Source of the DNA: JAHECQ01 sp047638695
GTDB taxonomy: Bacteria; Actinomycetota; Acidimicrobiia; Acidimicrobiales; SZUA-35
DNA length: 21,163 bases
Direction of reading: 5' to 3'
NCBI GenBank assembly: GCA_047638695.1
Contig: JBLINY010000081.1
Location: 1 to 21,163, forward strand
Positions 14,984 to 21,163 of this stretch are shown piece after piece. The first letter of the stretch is position 1. Each line of letters starts with the position of its first letter. The notes under the pieces were generated by a model, which saw only the letters and a list, made by a program, of their open reading frames with translations, was not told the DNA's origin and did no database searches. The position numbers and the translations under genes were made by a program.

Positions 14984-15949
14984 TTACTGCTCTTCGTTCC
15001 ATTTGCCGACCATGCGGTTGCTCAGCCAGCCGAAGATGATGAAGACACCGATGCCAAGACCCGACGACAGGATGATGGCGGCGAACAACTCTGGGTTGTC
15101 GGCCCGGCTGAAGTAGCGGAACAACAACGAGCCGATATCAGGCTCGCCCCGCTGGAAGAAATAGCCGCCGACAATGCTACCGATCACCGAGAGGCCGGCC
15201 GAGATCCTCAGGCCGGTGAAGAAGGCAGGCAACGCCGCCGGGATCTGCAATTTCACCAGCTTGGTAATCCGACTGGTGGTGTGAAGCGCGAACAACTCGT
15301 GTTGGCCGGTCTCGGCCGCCTTGAGCCCGAAAAGAGTGTTGGCCACGATCGGGAAGAACGAGATCAGCACACAGACGATAATGCGAGCGGTGAACCCAAA
15401 GCCTGCGAAGTTACCGATGAGCGGCACGAGGGCCAAGATGGGAACCGCTTGGAACAGAACGGCGTAGGGGAAAAAGGCGGCCTCGACCCACTTTGCCTGA
15501 GCCATCGCCATAGCTCCAAGAGCGCCAAGCACGGTGGCCAGCAGCAAACCGAGCATCGACACTTCGATGGTGATCCACAGCGCATGGAGGTTCTCGATCA
15601 GCACCGTGCCCCGTTCGATCTCGAAGGGCACATCGGCGAACGGAATGAGGTCGGAAACAACTCGTTTCACGACCTCCCAGAGCTGCCCGATCGTGACGTC
15701 GTCGATAAAGCCTTTCTGGATCACCTTGTGGGGGGTCGGAAGAATGAAGCGGCGATTCTCGCTCAGCACTACGTAGTGCATGAAGTACCAGAACGCTATG
15801 AACGCAGCGAAGACAATGAACGGTCCAAGTCGCGACGCAAACGAACGCTTGGTTCGACGGTCTCGAGTAAGCGGCTGCTCGGCCATCACCGAAAGAGCAG
15901 CACCGGCGTCACCGCCGGTTGCCGACAGACCAGTCTTCACATCAGTCAT
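14984..15949 (-). CDS. ABC transporter permease (SsuC/TauC/ThiX type)
   Basis: A 321-residue inner-membrane permease of the BPD_transp_1 family. After a hydrophilic N-terminus a first transmembrane helix (PFIVFAAFIAFWYFMHYVVL) is followed by the typical LPTPHKV segment, then five or so further helices. The EAA loop that docks the ATPase reads LKAAETGQHELFALH and continues with KLQIPAALPAFFTGLRI, close to the SsuC/TauC pattern. It should form a homodimeric channel with the neighbouring ATPase and binding protein. Its ATG (15947-15949) overlaps the ATPase stop as ATGA, showing translational coupling, with AGGA 8 bases upstream. Family sure, ligand unknown. Confidence 0.92.
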   Translation of the reverse strand: MTDVKTGLSATGGDAGAALSVMAEQPLTRDRRTKRSFASRLGPFIVFAAFIAFWYFMHYVVLSENRRFILPTPHKVIQKGFIDDVTIGQLWEVVKRVVSDLIPFADVPFEIERGTVLIENLHALWITIEVSMLGLLLATVLGALGAMAMAQAKWVEAAFFPYAVLFQAVPILALVPLIGNFAGFGFTARIIVCVLISFFPIVANTLFGLKAAETGQHELFALHTTSRITKLVKLQIPAALPAFFTGLRISAGLSVIGSIVGGYFFQRGEPDIGSLLFRYFSRADNPELFAAIILSSGLGIGVFIIFGWLSNRMVGKWNEEQ

Positions 15950-16761
15950 GCGTGGGATCCTCGTAGCGCCTGGCTGACCTTGCCACTCAGCTCGGCAAAT
16001 GCCGGGTCGAAACGCAACTCGGGCGAGCGGGGATAGTCAAACGGAACATCGAACTCATCGACGATTCGACCGGGCCGACCCGACATCACCAGCACCCTGG
16101 TACTCATGAAGACGGCCTCAGTAATGGAGTGAGTGATGAACAAACCGGCGAAACCCTCGTCGCGGAAGAGGCGGAGCGCCTCGTCGTTCATCAGCTCGCG
16201 TGTGATTTCATCGAGAGCGCCGAAAGGCTCGTCGAACAAGAACACAGGAGGGCTCATCACCAGCGATCGAGCCAACGAGACCCGCATGCGCATGCCGCCG
16301 GACAGCTGCCGCGGGTAGTGATTTTCGAAGCCGGCCAGACCGACCTTCTCGATAGCTCTGGCAACACGAGGCCGACGCTCGTCTTTCGACTCACCGTGCA
16401 GCTCGGCGATGAGCTCGACGTTGCGCTTGACCGAGCGCCAGGGCAGAAGTGTTGCGTCCTGGAAGACATAGCCGATGTTGGAACGATCGACGACACACCG
16501 GCCAGCGGTTTCGGAGTCAAGACCCGAGGCCAGCCGAAGGAGGGTGCTCTTGCCGCAACCCGACGGTCCGACCACCGTGACGAACTCGCCCGAGCGGACC
16601 TCAAAAGAGACGTCACGAAGCGCCTCCGTGCCGTCAGGGAAAGTTTTCCCAACGCCATCGAAGAGCAGTGCGGGAGGCCCGCCAAGCTTCTCCAATTCAG
16701 TCAAATCAATGAGCTCCTGCACGAAGAGGCTCACAGTATGCCTAGGTATTTGGAGATGCAC
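15946..16761 (-). CDS. ABC transporter ATPase (SsuB/TauB/ThiZ type)
   Basis: A 271-residue nucleotide-binding subunit. Walker A is GPSGCGKST (65-73), the Q-loop VFQDATLLPW (99-108), the signature LSGGMRMR (153-160), Walker B VFLFDEPFGALDE (173-185) and the H-loop THS (His211), all intact. The Q-loop and LLPW segment are typical of SsuB/TauB-like importers. It energises uptake through the permease whose gene it overlaps by four bases. The start is uncertain: GTG 16761 is the longest, GTG 16734 and TTG near 16701 (after CAGGAG) are alternatives, and the conserved domain begins only at about residue 30, so up to 20 residues may be untranslated. It is divergent from the membrane-protein gene at 16842. 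Confidence 0.93.
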   Translation of the reverse strand: MHLQIPRHTVSLFVQELIDLTELEKLGGPPALLFDGVGKTFPDGTEALRDVSFEVRSGEFVTVVGPSGCGKSTLLRLASGLDSETAGRCVVDRSNIGYVFQDATLLPWRSVKRNVELIAELHGESKDERRPRVARAIEKVGLAGFENHYPRQLSGGMRMRVSLARSLVMSPPVFLFDEPFGALDEITRELMNDEALRLFRDEGFAGLFITHSITEAVFMSTRVLVMSGRPGRIVDEFDVPFDYPRSPELRFDPAFAELSGKVSQALRGSHA

Positions 16762-16841
16762 GAAAGGAATGTGAAAGGCGTGTTACATGCGCGGCGTCGG
16801 TCGCCCTTATGGGCGATCGGCTACGGCCGACGGGACACGGT

Positions 16842-17690
16842 ATGGATCGTCATGTGCGCTGGCTGAGGGATCTCACGATCCGTTCGGTCGGCGAGCGCCT
16901 CCTGCTCGAAGCGGGCACCGTCGCCACCATGTTGGCCGTGATACTGCAGGTCCGCGGCGTCTCGATCGCTCTGGCCCTTCTCGGCTCCCTGCTTGGCGCT
17001 CAGCTCGTGGTGGCAACCCGGCTGACTGCGACCGTCGCTGTCAACAGCCGCAGGACCGCATATCTGACCCGCGCGAGTCAACTCGATATCACCACACTCG
17101 AACTTGCACCCATCGGCAACCAGCACGCTGAAACTGGGTCGATCCTGGCCCACCATGACCTCTGGCCCCTCGGTCAGCTTCAGATCAACGCCACCAGTGA
17201 TGAACCGGGCGTCGCCGTCTTCCAGACCACCAGCCGCGTCGCCCTGGCGATTGCTGGTCCGGCGGTCGAACCAATGTTGATCTCGCGGCTCAACGACGGT
17301 CGCATCGTCGTCACCAGCAGTGATTTTGTGATGCCCAACGAGATGCTCGTCGTAAATCGCCACGCCCGAAGCACCACCGATGCCCTCGTGCGACTGCACG
17401 CTCAGGCCATTCACTGGTTGAGTCGCCGATGGCTTGTGCCCGTGGCCTCAGGCCCGGAATTGGCCGTCGACCTTCTGGTGCTTGAAAAGCAGTCATTTGC
17501 CGATCCCGGGCCGGTACTCGGCCCGCTGGTGGAGTTGAGTGAACGGCCATCGACGCTGCGCCTCACCGTGACCCCCAACGCCTCCGATGTCAGACAGCTC
17601 GCCCTGCCCGACCGAAGCACCAAAGAGGCCGAGCTCAGCCCAGCCCAACTCAGCCCAGACCAGATCCGGCGACGAGCATCCCTGCGTTGA
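16842..17690 (+). CDS. Membrane-anchored protein of unknown function
   Basis: A 282-residue protein I cannot assign. Residues about 25-70 contain one or two hydrophobic segments (AGTVATMLAVILQVRG and VSIALALLGSLLGAQLVVA), so it is anchored near its N-terminus. The remainder is soluble, with alternating strand and helix segments and no catalytic motif: VAVFQTTSRVALAIAGPAVEP, a strand pair around GRIVVTSSD, then RWLVPVASGPELAVDLLVLEK. It ends with a small repeat (LSPAQLSPDQ). ATG 16842 is preferred, with GGGA 6 bases upstream; ATG 16809 is the alternative. It is divergent from the ABC ATPase gene, and its 3' end overlaps the cytosine-deaminase-like gene by 41 bases in convergent orientation. 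Codon choice and length support a real gene. Confidence 0.7.
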   Translation: MDRHVRWLRDLTIRSVGERLLLEAGTVATMLAVILQVRGVSIALALLGSLLGAQLVVATRLTATVAVNSRRTAYLTRASQLDITTLELAPIGNQHAETGSILAHHDLWPLGQLQINATSDEPGVAVFQTTSRVALAIAGPAVEPMLISRLNDGRIVVTSSDFVMPNEMLVVNRHARSTTDALVRLHAQAIHWLSRRWLVPVASGPELAVDLLVLEKQSFADPGPVLGPLVELSERPSTLRLTVTPNASDVRQLALPDRSTKEAELSPAQLSPDQIRRRASLR

Positions 17691-18903
17691 ACACCACGCG
17701 GTCGGCGGGCGCTGACGCCACGGCTTCGCGCAACGTCGTTGCCCGCACAGCCAGCAAGTCGGCAACTAACCCAACTGCTGGGCCAGCGGGTGCCAGCCCC
17801 ATGATCCGGCGAGACGCCGAGCTGACGGCCTCGTAGGCAACGGCAGGCGAATCATGGCCAGCCATCACCATGAGGGCCGCCGTCTCCAGCGGATCGGCCC
17901 GACCAACGGTGCAGAACGGGTCCTGCAGGTTGTCGGCTCCGGCGGCAACCAGCGCACCGGCTTCGCGTAGTGAGGCCAGGGCAGTAAGCCCGCGGCCCGG
18001 CGACACCCGTTGACCGCGCGCCTGAAGGAAAAGGTTGGTCTGGGGCAGCGCAATCACCCCGATTCCGGCCGCCGCCACCTTCTCGCTGACCCGGCGTTGC
18101 ACGTCAATGCTCTGAACCCCAAGACTGACGCAGTGGCTAGCCACCACCGGCTGATCGAATCCCGACGCAGACACCATGTCAGCCAACTGTTCGAGGTCGA
18201 GTACTTCCGGGTCGAGGGTTTCGTCGGTGTGTAGATCGAGCGGGCGGCCGTACTCCCCCGCCAACTCGAGGCTGGCTCGCATCGAGGCCGAGCCGTCCGG
18301 CTCGAGATGCGGACATCCACCAACAACATCGATTCCGAGATCGAGAGCTCGACGCAAGGCAGCCGCGTTGGCAGCACCATCGACACCGACACTCGGTCGA
18401 CCGACCAACCCGACGAGCTGCAGATCGACACGACCAGCGAGAGCCGCTTTGACCTCGATGAGTGCCTCGACGCCGCGGGTACCGAGATCGGCCTGGATGT
18501 CGATGTGCGTGCGAATTGCCGTGCACCCATTGGCCAGGCCCATCAGGGCCGCCCTGGTCGCCCGCTCGACGAAGTCGTCATGACTGATCGATGGGCGATG
18601 AGCAATCCATGCCGTGATGGCCCCCATCAAATCGCCAGTCGGGTTGTGCACGATGTCGGCGGTGAGTGCCTTGTCGAGGTGGGCATGCGGCTCGGCCGGC
18701 GCCGCCATGAGTACATAGCCATCGAGCTCGTGAACCGTCGAGCCGGGGGGATGCTCGAGGCCAGGCCCAACCTGGGCCACCACCCCGTCGACCGTCACGA
18801 CGTCGACGAGATCGAGTGAGTCAGAAAGAGCCGAACCATTCAAGGAAGGCTGACCGAGTCGAACGTTGGTGAGCACCGAGGTGCCCGTTGTCGTCTTTGT
18901 CAT
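17650..18903 (-). CDS. Cytosine-deaminase-like amidohydrolase
   Basis: A 417-residue TIM-barrel metal-dependent amidohydrolase closest in pattern to cytosine deaminase (CodA) and related triazine/isopropylammelide hydrolases. Landmarks: PAEPHAHLDKALT with metal ligands His73 and His75, RTHIDIQ, DLHTDETLD with His225 and Glu228 in the CodA positions, VASHCVSLG (His257), and the deaminase-type GADNLQDPFCTVGRADPLETA with Asp324. Likely reaction: hydrolytic deamination of an aminated ring such as a pyrimidine; substrate not fixed by sequence. ATG 18903 shares its A with the monooxygenase stop (TGATG); GTG 18906 would give a GTGA overlap. Either way the gene is coupled to the luciferase-like monooxygenase gene. 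Its end overlaps the membrane protein gene on the other strand. Confidence 0.88.
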   Translation of the reverse strand: MTKTTTGTSVLTNVRLGQPSLNGSALSDSLDLVDVVTVDGVVAQVGPGLEHPPGSTVHELDGYVLMAAPAEPHAHLDKALTADIVHNPTGDLMGAITAWIAHRPSISHDDFVERATRAALMGLANGCTAIRTHIDIQADLGTRGVEALIEVKAALAGRVDLQLVGLVGRPSVGVDGAANAAALRRALDLGIDVVGGCPHLEPDGSASMRASLELAGEYGRPLDLHTDETLDPEVLDLEQLADMVSASGFDQPVVASHCVSLGVQSIDVQRRVSEKVAAAGIGVIALPQTNLFLQARGQRVSPGRGLTALASLREAGALVAAGADNLQDPFCTVGRADPLETAALMVMAGHDSPAVAYEAVSSASRRIMGLAPAGPAVGLVADLLAVRATTLREAVASAPADRVVFNAGMLVAGSGLG

Positions 18904-20054
18904 CACAACGCCGGTTGAACTTCTTCAGCGAACCGCTGCATCTGTTCCGCCGTCTTTGCGTACGGGTCACCCAACATATTGGGGAAGATCACCAGGTCAG
19001 CGAGGCCACCGAGTGCCTCTCGGTACGTGCTGATGCCCTGGATGACATCGTCGGGAGAGCCAACGATCCACACCTTGTTGTCGATCGATTCTTCCAGCGT
19101 GGGAATCAGACCCGGCTTTGCCGGCTTGCCGTCTGCGCCCATGTAACCCCGACTCCATCCATAGGGACCGAGGAACTTCCAGAACTCATCGTGGCCCGGT
19201 CGCACCGAGGCCCGAGCCAGTTCGTTGGTGTCTTCGATGCAGATATTCAGCACCAGCAAACGTTTCTCACCGGCAGCGAGCTCGTTGCCGTGGGCCGCTG
19301 CGTAATTCTCGCCAAAGGTTTGCCACCACTGGGCGGTGAACTCGTGGTTCTTCAACCAGAACACGCCGCCCCAGCCCTTGCGGGGCACGTAGTCCAGCGT
19401 TGGAGGCGAGGTGACGGCTTGCCAGGTCTCGAAGGGATGCAGGGGTCGGGGAACAAGCGACAGCGTCTCAACGAAGCCGCCACGGTCGGGGATTCCGGCT
19501 GGCGGGAACTCGAAGACGTCGCCCTTGAACGAGAATCGCTCCTCGCTCATGGCCAACATCATGACGTCCATGGCCTCGTCGAACTGCTTGCGATTCAGTG
19601 CATCGGCGGCGGCCGAGTCGGGGTTATCGAAGCTACCGATGTCGGTACCGAGCGTTTGCGCCTCCCGGGGAACCGTGCCTCGGCCAACGCCGAAGATGCC
19701 GCGCCCACCTGAGATGTTGTGCAGAATCGAGAAGTCCTCGGCCAGCCGAAGCGGATGCCATTGCCCGACGACGTTGAACATGGATCCGATCCGAATGCGC
19801 TCCGTGCGCTCGGCCAAGATGGTGCCGAATTGCAGGCCGTTGGGAACGACCTCGTAACCCTCATGCTGAAAGTGGTGCTCGGTTAGCCAATAGCTGTCGT
19901 AGCCAAGCTGATCGGCCAGAACGCCCATCTCGAGCAACTGCTCGGTGGCCCGCCACATTTGTTCGTTCGAGTATCGACGATCGGTCGGAGCAGGCGGCCC
20001 AGCCCCAGCGTCGTCCATCTCGACCCCGCCGAACATGAAGACTCCCGTACGCAT
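18903..20054 (-). CDS. Luciferase-like flavin-dependent monooxygenase
   Basis: A 383-residue bacterial-luciferase-family (LLM class) protein, a TIM-barrel enzyme that uses reduced FMN and oxygen. Typical elements: MRTGVFMFGG at the start, a helix with LADQLGYDSYWLTEHHF, RIRIGSMFNVVGQWHPLRLAED, and FSILHNISGGRGIFGVGRG, the flavin phosphate-binding region. The C-terminal half ends with IVGSPDDVIQGISTYREALGG, also typical. The enzyme would need a separate flavin reductase; none is encoded in the window. It is the first gene of a two-gene operon with the deaminase-like enzyme, overlapping it. It is not specifically similar by eye to RutA beyond the shared family. ATG 20054 has no clear ribosome site. 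It is divergent from the alpha/beta hydrolase gene. Confidence 0.9.
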   Translation of the reverse strand: MRTGVFMFGGVEMDDAGAGPPAPTDRRYSNEQMWRATEQLLEMGVLADQLGYDSYWLTEHHFQHEGYEVVPNGLQFGTILAERTERIRIGSMFNVVGQWHPLRLAEDFSILHNISGGRGIFGVGRGTVPREAQTLGTDIGSFDNPDSAAADALNRKQFDEAMDVMMLAMSEERFSFKGDVFEFPPAGIPDRGGFVETLSLVPRPLHPFETWQAVTSPPTLDYVPRKGWGGVFWLKNHEFTAQWWQTFGENYAAAHGNELAAGEKRLLVLNICIEDTNELARASVRPGHDEFWKFLGPYGWSRGYMGADGKPAKPGLIPTLEESIDNKVWIVGSPDDVIQGISTYREALGGLADLVIFPNMLGDPYAKTAEQMQRFAEEVQPAL

Positions 20055-20168
20055 ACTCGAACGCTACTGGGTCTGTCCCCCAACGCTCTTGAGGTTTCAG
20101 ACTCTCTCGGGCCTTCTTGCCGCCTTAACGCTTCGAACTCTCACGAAGCAAGATCTACGCTGCGGATC

Positions 20169-20840
20169 ATGAGCATCGAAGCCTCGAACGTCGACGTCAG
20201 CGAGCAGGGATCGGGACCATCTGTCGTGTTCACGCACGGGTGGACCGACAACCGCACATCGTGGACCGGCGTCATCGACGAATTGGCCGTCGACAACCAT
20301 TGCGTCAGCTGGAGCCTCCGGGCTCACGGCGAATCTGAAGTGACGGCGCCGGGTTCCTACAGTCGCGAGCACGGCCTCGCCGACATGATGGCCGTCACCG
20401 ACCGAGCCGATGCCCCGTACGTGCTGGTTGGTCACTCACTCGGCGGTTACCTCTCGTTGGCTCACACGCTGCTGCACCCAGAACGAGTGCGGGCCCTCGT
20501 GCTGGTCGGCGCGGGCCCCGGATTCACCAAACAGGAAGCCATGGATCAGTGGAACGCCATGGTCGACAAGTCGGCGGCGAAAATCGGCGTACCGGAAGGA
20601 GCCGAGGTTCTCTCGAAACACTTCGACTCCTTCGTGATGGACAACCTGGCCACCATCACGGTGCCGACTCTGGTCGTGATCGGCGAGGGTGACAAACAAT
20701 TCATGGCCTCGGCCGGCGTCTTCGAGAAGCGTCTGGATGTGCAAAACAAAGCCATCGTCCCCGACGCCGGCCACTCGGTACATCGGCAACAACCGGCAGC
20801 GGTCGCCGCTGCCATTCGACCGTTCCTGGCCAGCCTTTAG
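20169..20840 (+). CDS. Alpha/beta hydrolase
   Basis: A 223-residue alpha/beta-fold hydrolase. It opens with the oxyanion segment VVFTHGWTDNRTSW, has the nucleophile elbow VGHSLGGYLS (Ser90), the acid in VIGEGDKQF (Asp175) and the base in DAGHSVHRQQ (His202), so the triad is complete. The cap region between VGAGPGF and VPTLVV is short, which gives a protein smaller than most family members. ATG 20169 begins the recognisable protein; the open frame runs 70 codons further upstream but overlaps the divergent monooxygenase start and is not family-like. Only weak GCGG precedes the ATG. In pyrimidine or heterocycle breakdown such enzymes open or shorten intermediates, so it may serve the same pathway as the neighbouring divergent monooxygenase; that is inference. 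Confidence 0.9.
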   Translation: MSIEASNVDVSEQGSGPSVVFTHGWTDNRTSWTGVIDELAVDNHCVSWSLRAHGESEVTAPGSYSREHGLADMMAVTDRADAPYVLVGHSLGGYLSLAHTLLHPERVRALVLVGAGPGFTKQEAMDQWNAMVDKSAAKIGVPEGAEVLSKHFDSFVMDNLATITVPTLVVIGEGDKQFMASAGVFEKRLDVQNKAIVPDAGHSVHRQQPAAVAAAIRPFLASL

Positions 20841-20904
20841 CGGCCCGATCCTCCCCAATCGATCATCCCCGACAAAGCCGGGTGTGCCCGCCGCCGACTC
20901 CCTC

Positions 20905-20910
20905 TACAAT
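20905..20910 (+). promoter_or_regulatory. Possible -10 box of tRNA-Arg
   Basis: TACAAT lies 11 bases before the tRNA-Arg 5' end, a good -10 match at a suitable distance for tRNA transcription. No -35 resembling TTGACA is seen 16-18 bases upstream. Confidence 0.35.
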
Positions 20911-20921
20911 GTCCGCTTCCA

Positions 20922-20995
20922 GCGCTCGTAGCTCAATTGGATAGAGCATCTGATTACGGATCAGAAGGTTGGGGGTTCGAGTCCCTCCGAGCGCA
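20922..20995 (+). tRNA. tRNA-Arg(ACG)
   Basis: A 74-base cloverleaf: acceptor GCGCTCG paired with CGAGCGC and an A discriminator, D arm with GCTCAATTGGATAGAGC, anticodon stem CTGAT/ATCAG around loop TACGG with anticodon ACG, and T arm GGGGGTTCGAGTCCCTC. CCA is not encoded. An integrase gene starts about 100 bases after its 3' end, so this is a likely integration site. Confidence 0.95.
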
Positions 20996-21013
20996 CTACA
21001 TAAGTCCAGGTCA

Positions 21014-21041
21014 GAGCCCCTTTTCGGAGGGGCTCCTTCTA
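21014..21041 (+). terminator. Rho-independent terminator after tRNA-Arg
   Basis: GAGCCCC (21014-21020) pairs with GGGGCTC (21029-21035), extended inward by TT/GA and closed by a TTCG tetraloop, and is followed by the pyrimidine-rich CTTCTATTT. It ends the tRNA transcript before the integrase gene. Confidence 0.8.
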
Positions 21042-21055
21042 TTTCCAAACTCCCG

Positions 21056-21075
21056 TGAGAACATTTTGAGAACAT
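21056..21075 (+). repeat. 11-bp-period direct repeat before the second integrase
   Basis: TGAGAACAT occurs at 21056-21064 and 21067-21075, exactly 11 bases apart, between tRNA-Arg and the integrase start. Position and phasing fit integrase or excisionase arm-type binding sites. Confidence 0.5.
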
Positions 21076-21096
21076 ACGACGGGGCAGGGGGCTGAA

Positions 21097-21163
21097 ATGC
21101 CAAAGGTGCGAGGGGTCTATCAAGACTCCAAAGGGTCGTGGTACTTCAAGGTTCGAACGGACA
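21097..21163 (+). CDS. int: Tyrosine integrase, 5' part only (runs off the window)
   Basis: ATG 21097 opens 22 codons to the window edge: MPKVRGVYQDSKGSWYFKVR and two more residues. The G-V-Y-x-D-x-x-G-S-W-Y-F-K-V-R pattern is the three-stranded arm-binding domain at the N-terminus of phage-type tyrosine integrases, which binds the arm sites of the element. AGGGGG lies 5 bases upstream of the ATG, a strong ribosome site. It follows tRNA-Arg(ACG) and its terminator in the same direction, the standard location for an integrase of an element inserted at a tRNA 3' end. Nothing can be said of the catalytic domain. It is not the same protein as the broken integrase at 5380-6722, whose N-terminus differs. 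Confidence 0.75.
   Translation, partial: MPKVRGVYQDSKGSWYFKVRTD

Noticed and set aside
14951..16036. 361-codon plus-strand frame opposite the ABC permease
   Set aside because: Composition dominated by Glu/Arg/His/Asp with no fold signals; the opposite strand encodes a clear permease with transmembrane helices and an EAA loop.
12789..20840. Naming the locus as the Rut uracil pathway, or naming the creatininase MftE
   Set aside because: RutB, RutC and RutF equivalents and mycofactocin genes are absent, and the monooxygenase has no visible RutA-specific features.

Overview
The window looks like a stretch of chromosome from a high-GC actinobacterium, most likely a free-living, possibly aquatic Acidimicrobiia-type lineage. 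The class is inferred; the phylum rests on firmer ground: a mycothiol-dependent DinB/maleylpyruvate-isomerase-type enzyme, actinobacterial-style tyrosine integrases, GTG/TTG starts, weak ribosome binding sites at several genes, and lipoproteins with acidic linkers.

Layout. (1) 0-3.8 kb: a SnoaL/NTF2-like protein, a small acidic lipoprotein preceded by a strong hairpin that buries a Shine-Dalgarno sequence and a 14-codon leader frame, and a secreted subtilisin-family protease. (2) 3.8-7.0 kb: a gene-poor, degraded zone ending at tRNA-Ser(UGA). It holds a remnant of a class III adenylate cyclase, spaced TGCACCA heptamers, a 224-bp inverted-repeat element, an intact excisionase-like HTH gene and a frameshifted tyrosine integrase. 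This reads as the decaying remains of a tRNA-targeted integrative element. (3) 7.0-11.1 kb: a lipoprotein with two RskA-like domains, a mycothiol-dependent-type enzyme, a PAS-GGDEF-EAL c-di-GMP protein whose last ~40 residues are out of frame, and tRNA-Ser(GCU) with its terminator. (4) 11.2-20.8 kb: an FAD-dependent phytoene-desaturase-like oxidoreductase, a creatininase-family amidohydrolase, a SsuABC/ThiXYZ-type ABC transporter (ATPase, permease, substrate-binding lipoprotein), a membrane-anchored protein of unknown function, a cytosine-deaminase-like amidohydrolase coupled to a luciferase-like flavin monooxygenase, and an alpha/beta hydrolase. (5) 20.9 kb to the end: tRNA-Arg(ACG), a terminator, an 11-bp-period direct repeat and the first 22 codons of a second integrase, so the right edge appears to enter another tRNA-targeted element.

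How the parts may work together. The 12.8-20.8 kb genes combine uptake of a small organic molecule with three hydrolase types and one flavin monooxygenase. This suggests, as inference only, import and dismantling of a nitrogen-containing heterocycle such as a pyrimidine or a thiamine-derived pyrimidine. No gene here fixes the substrate. The two integrase modules sit beside different tRNA genes, and each has 11-bp-period repeats between tRNA and integrase. That supports tRNA genes as repeated entry points for mobile DNA in this genome.
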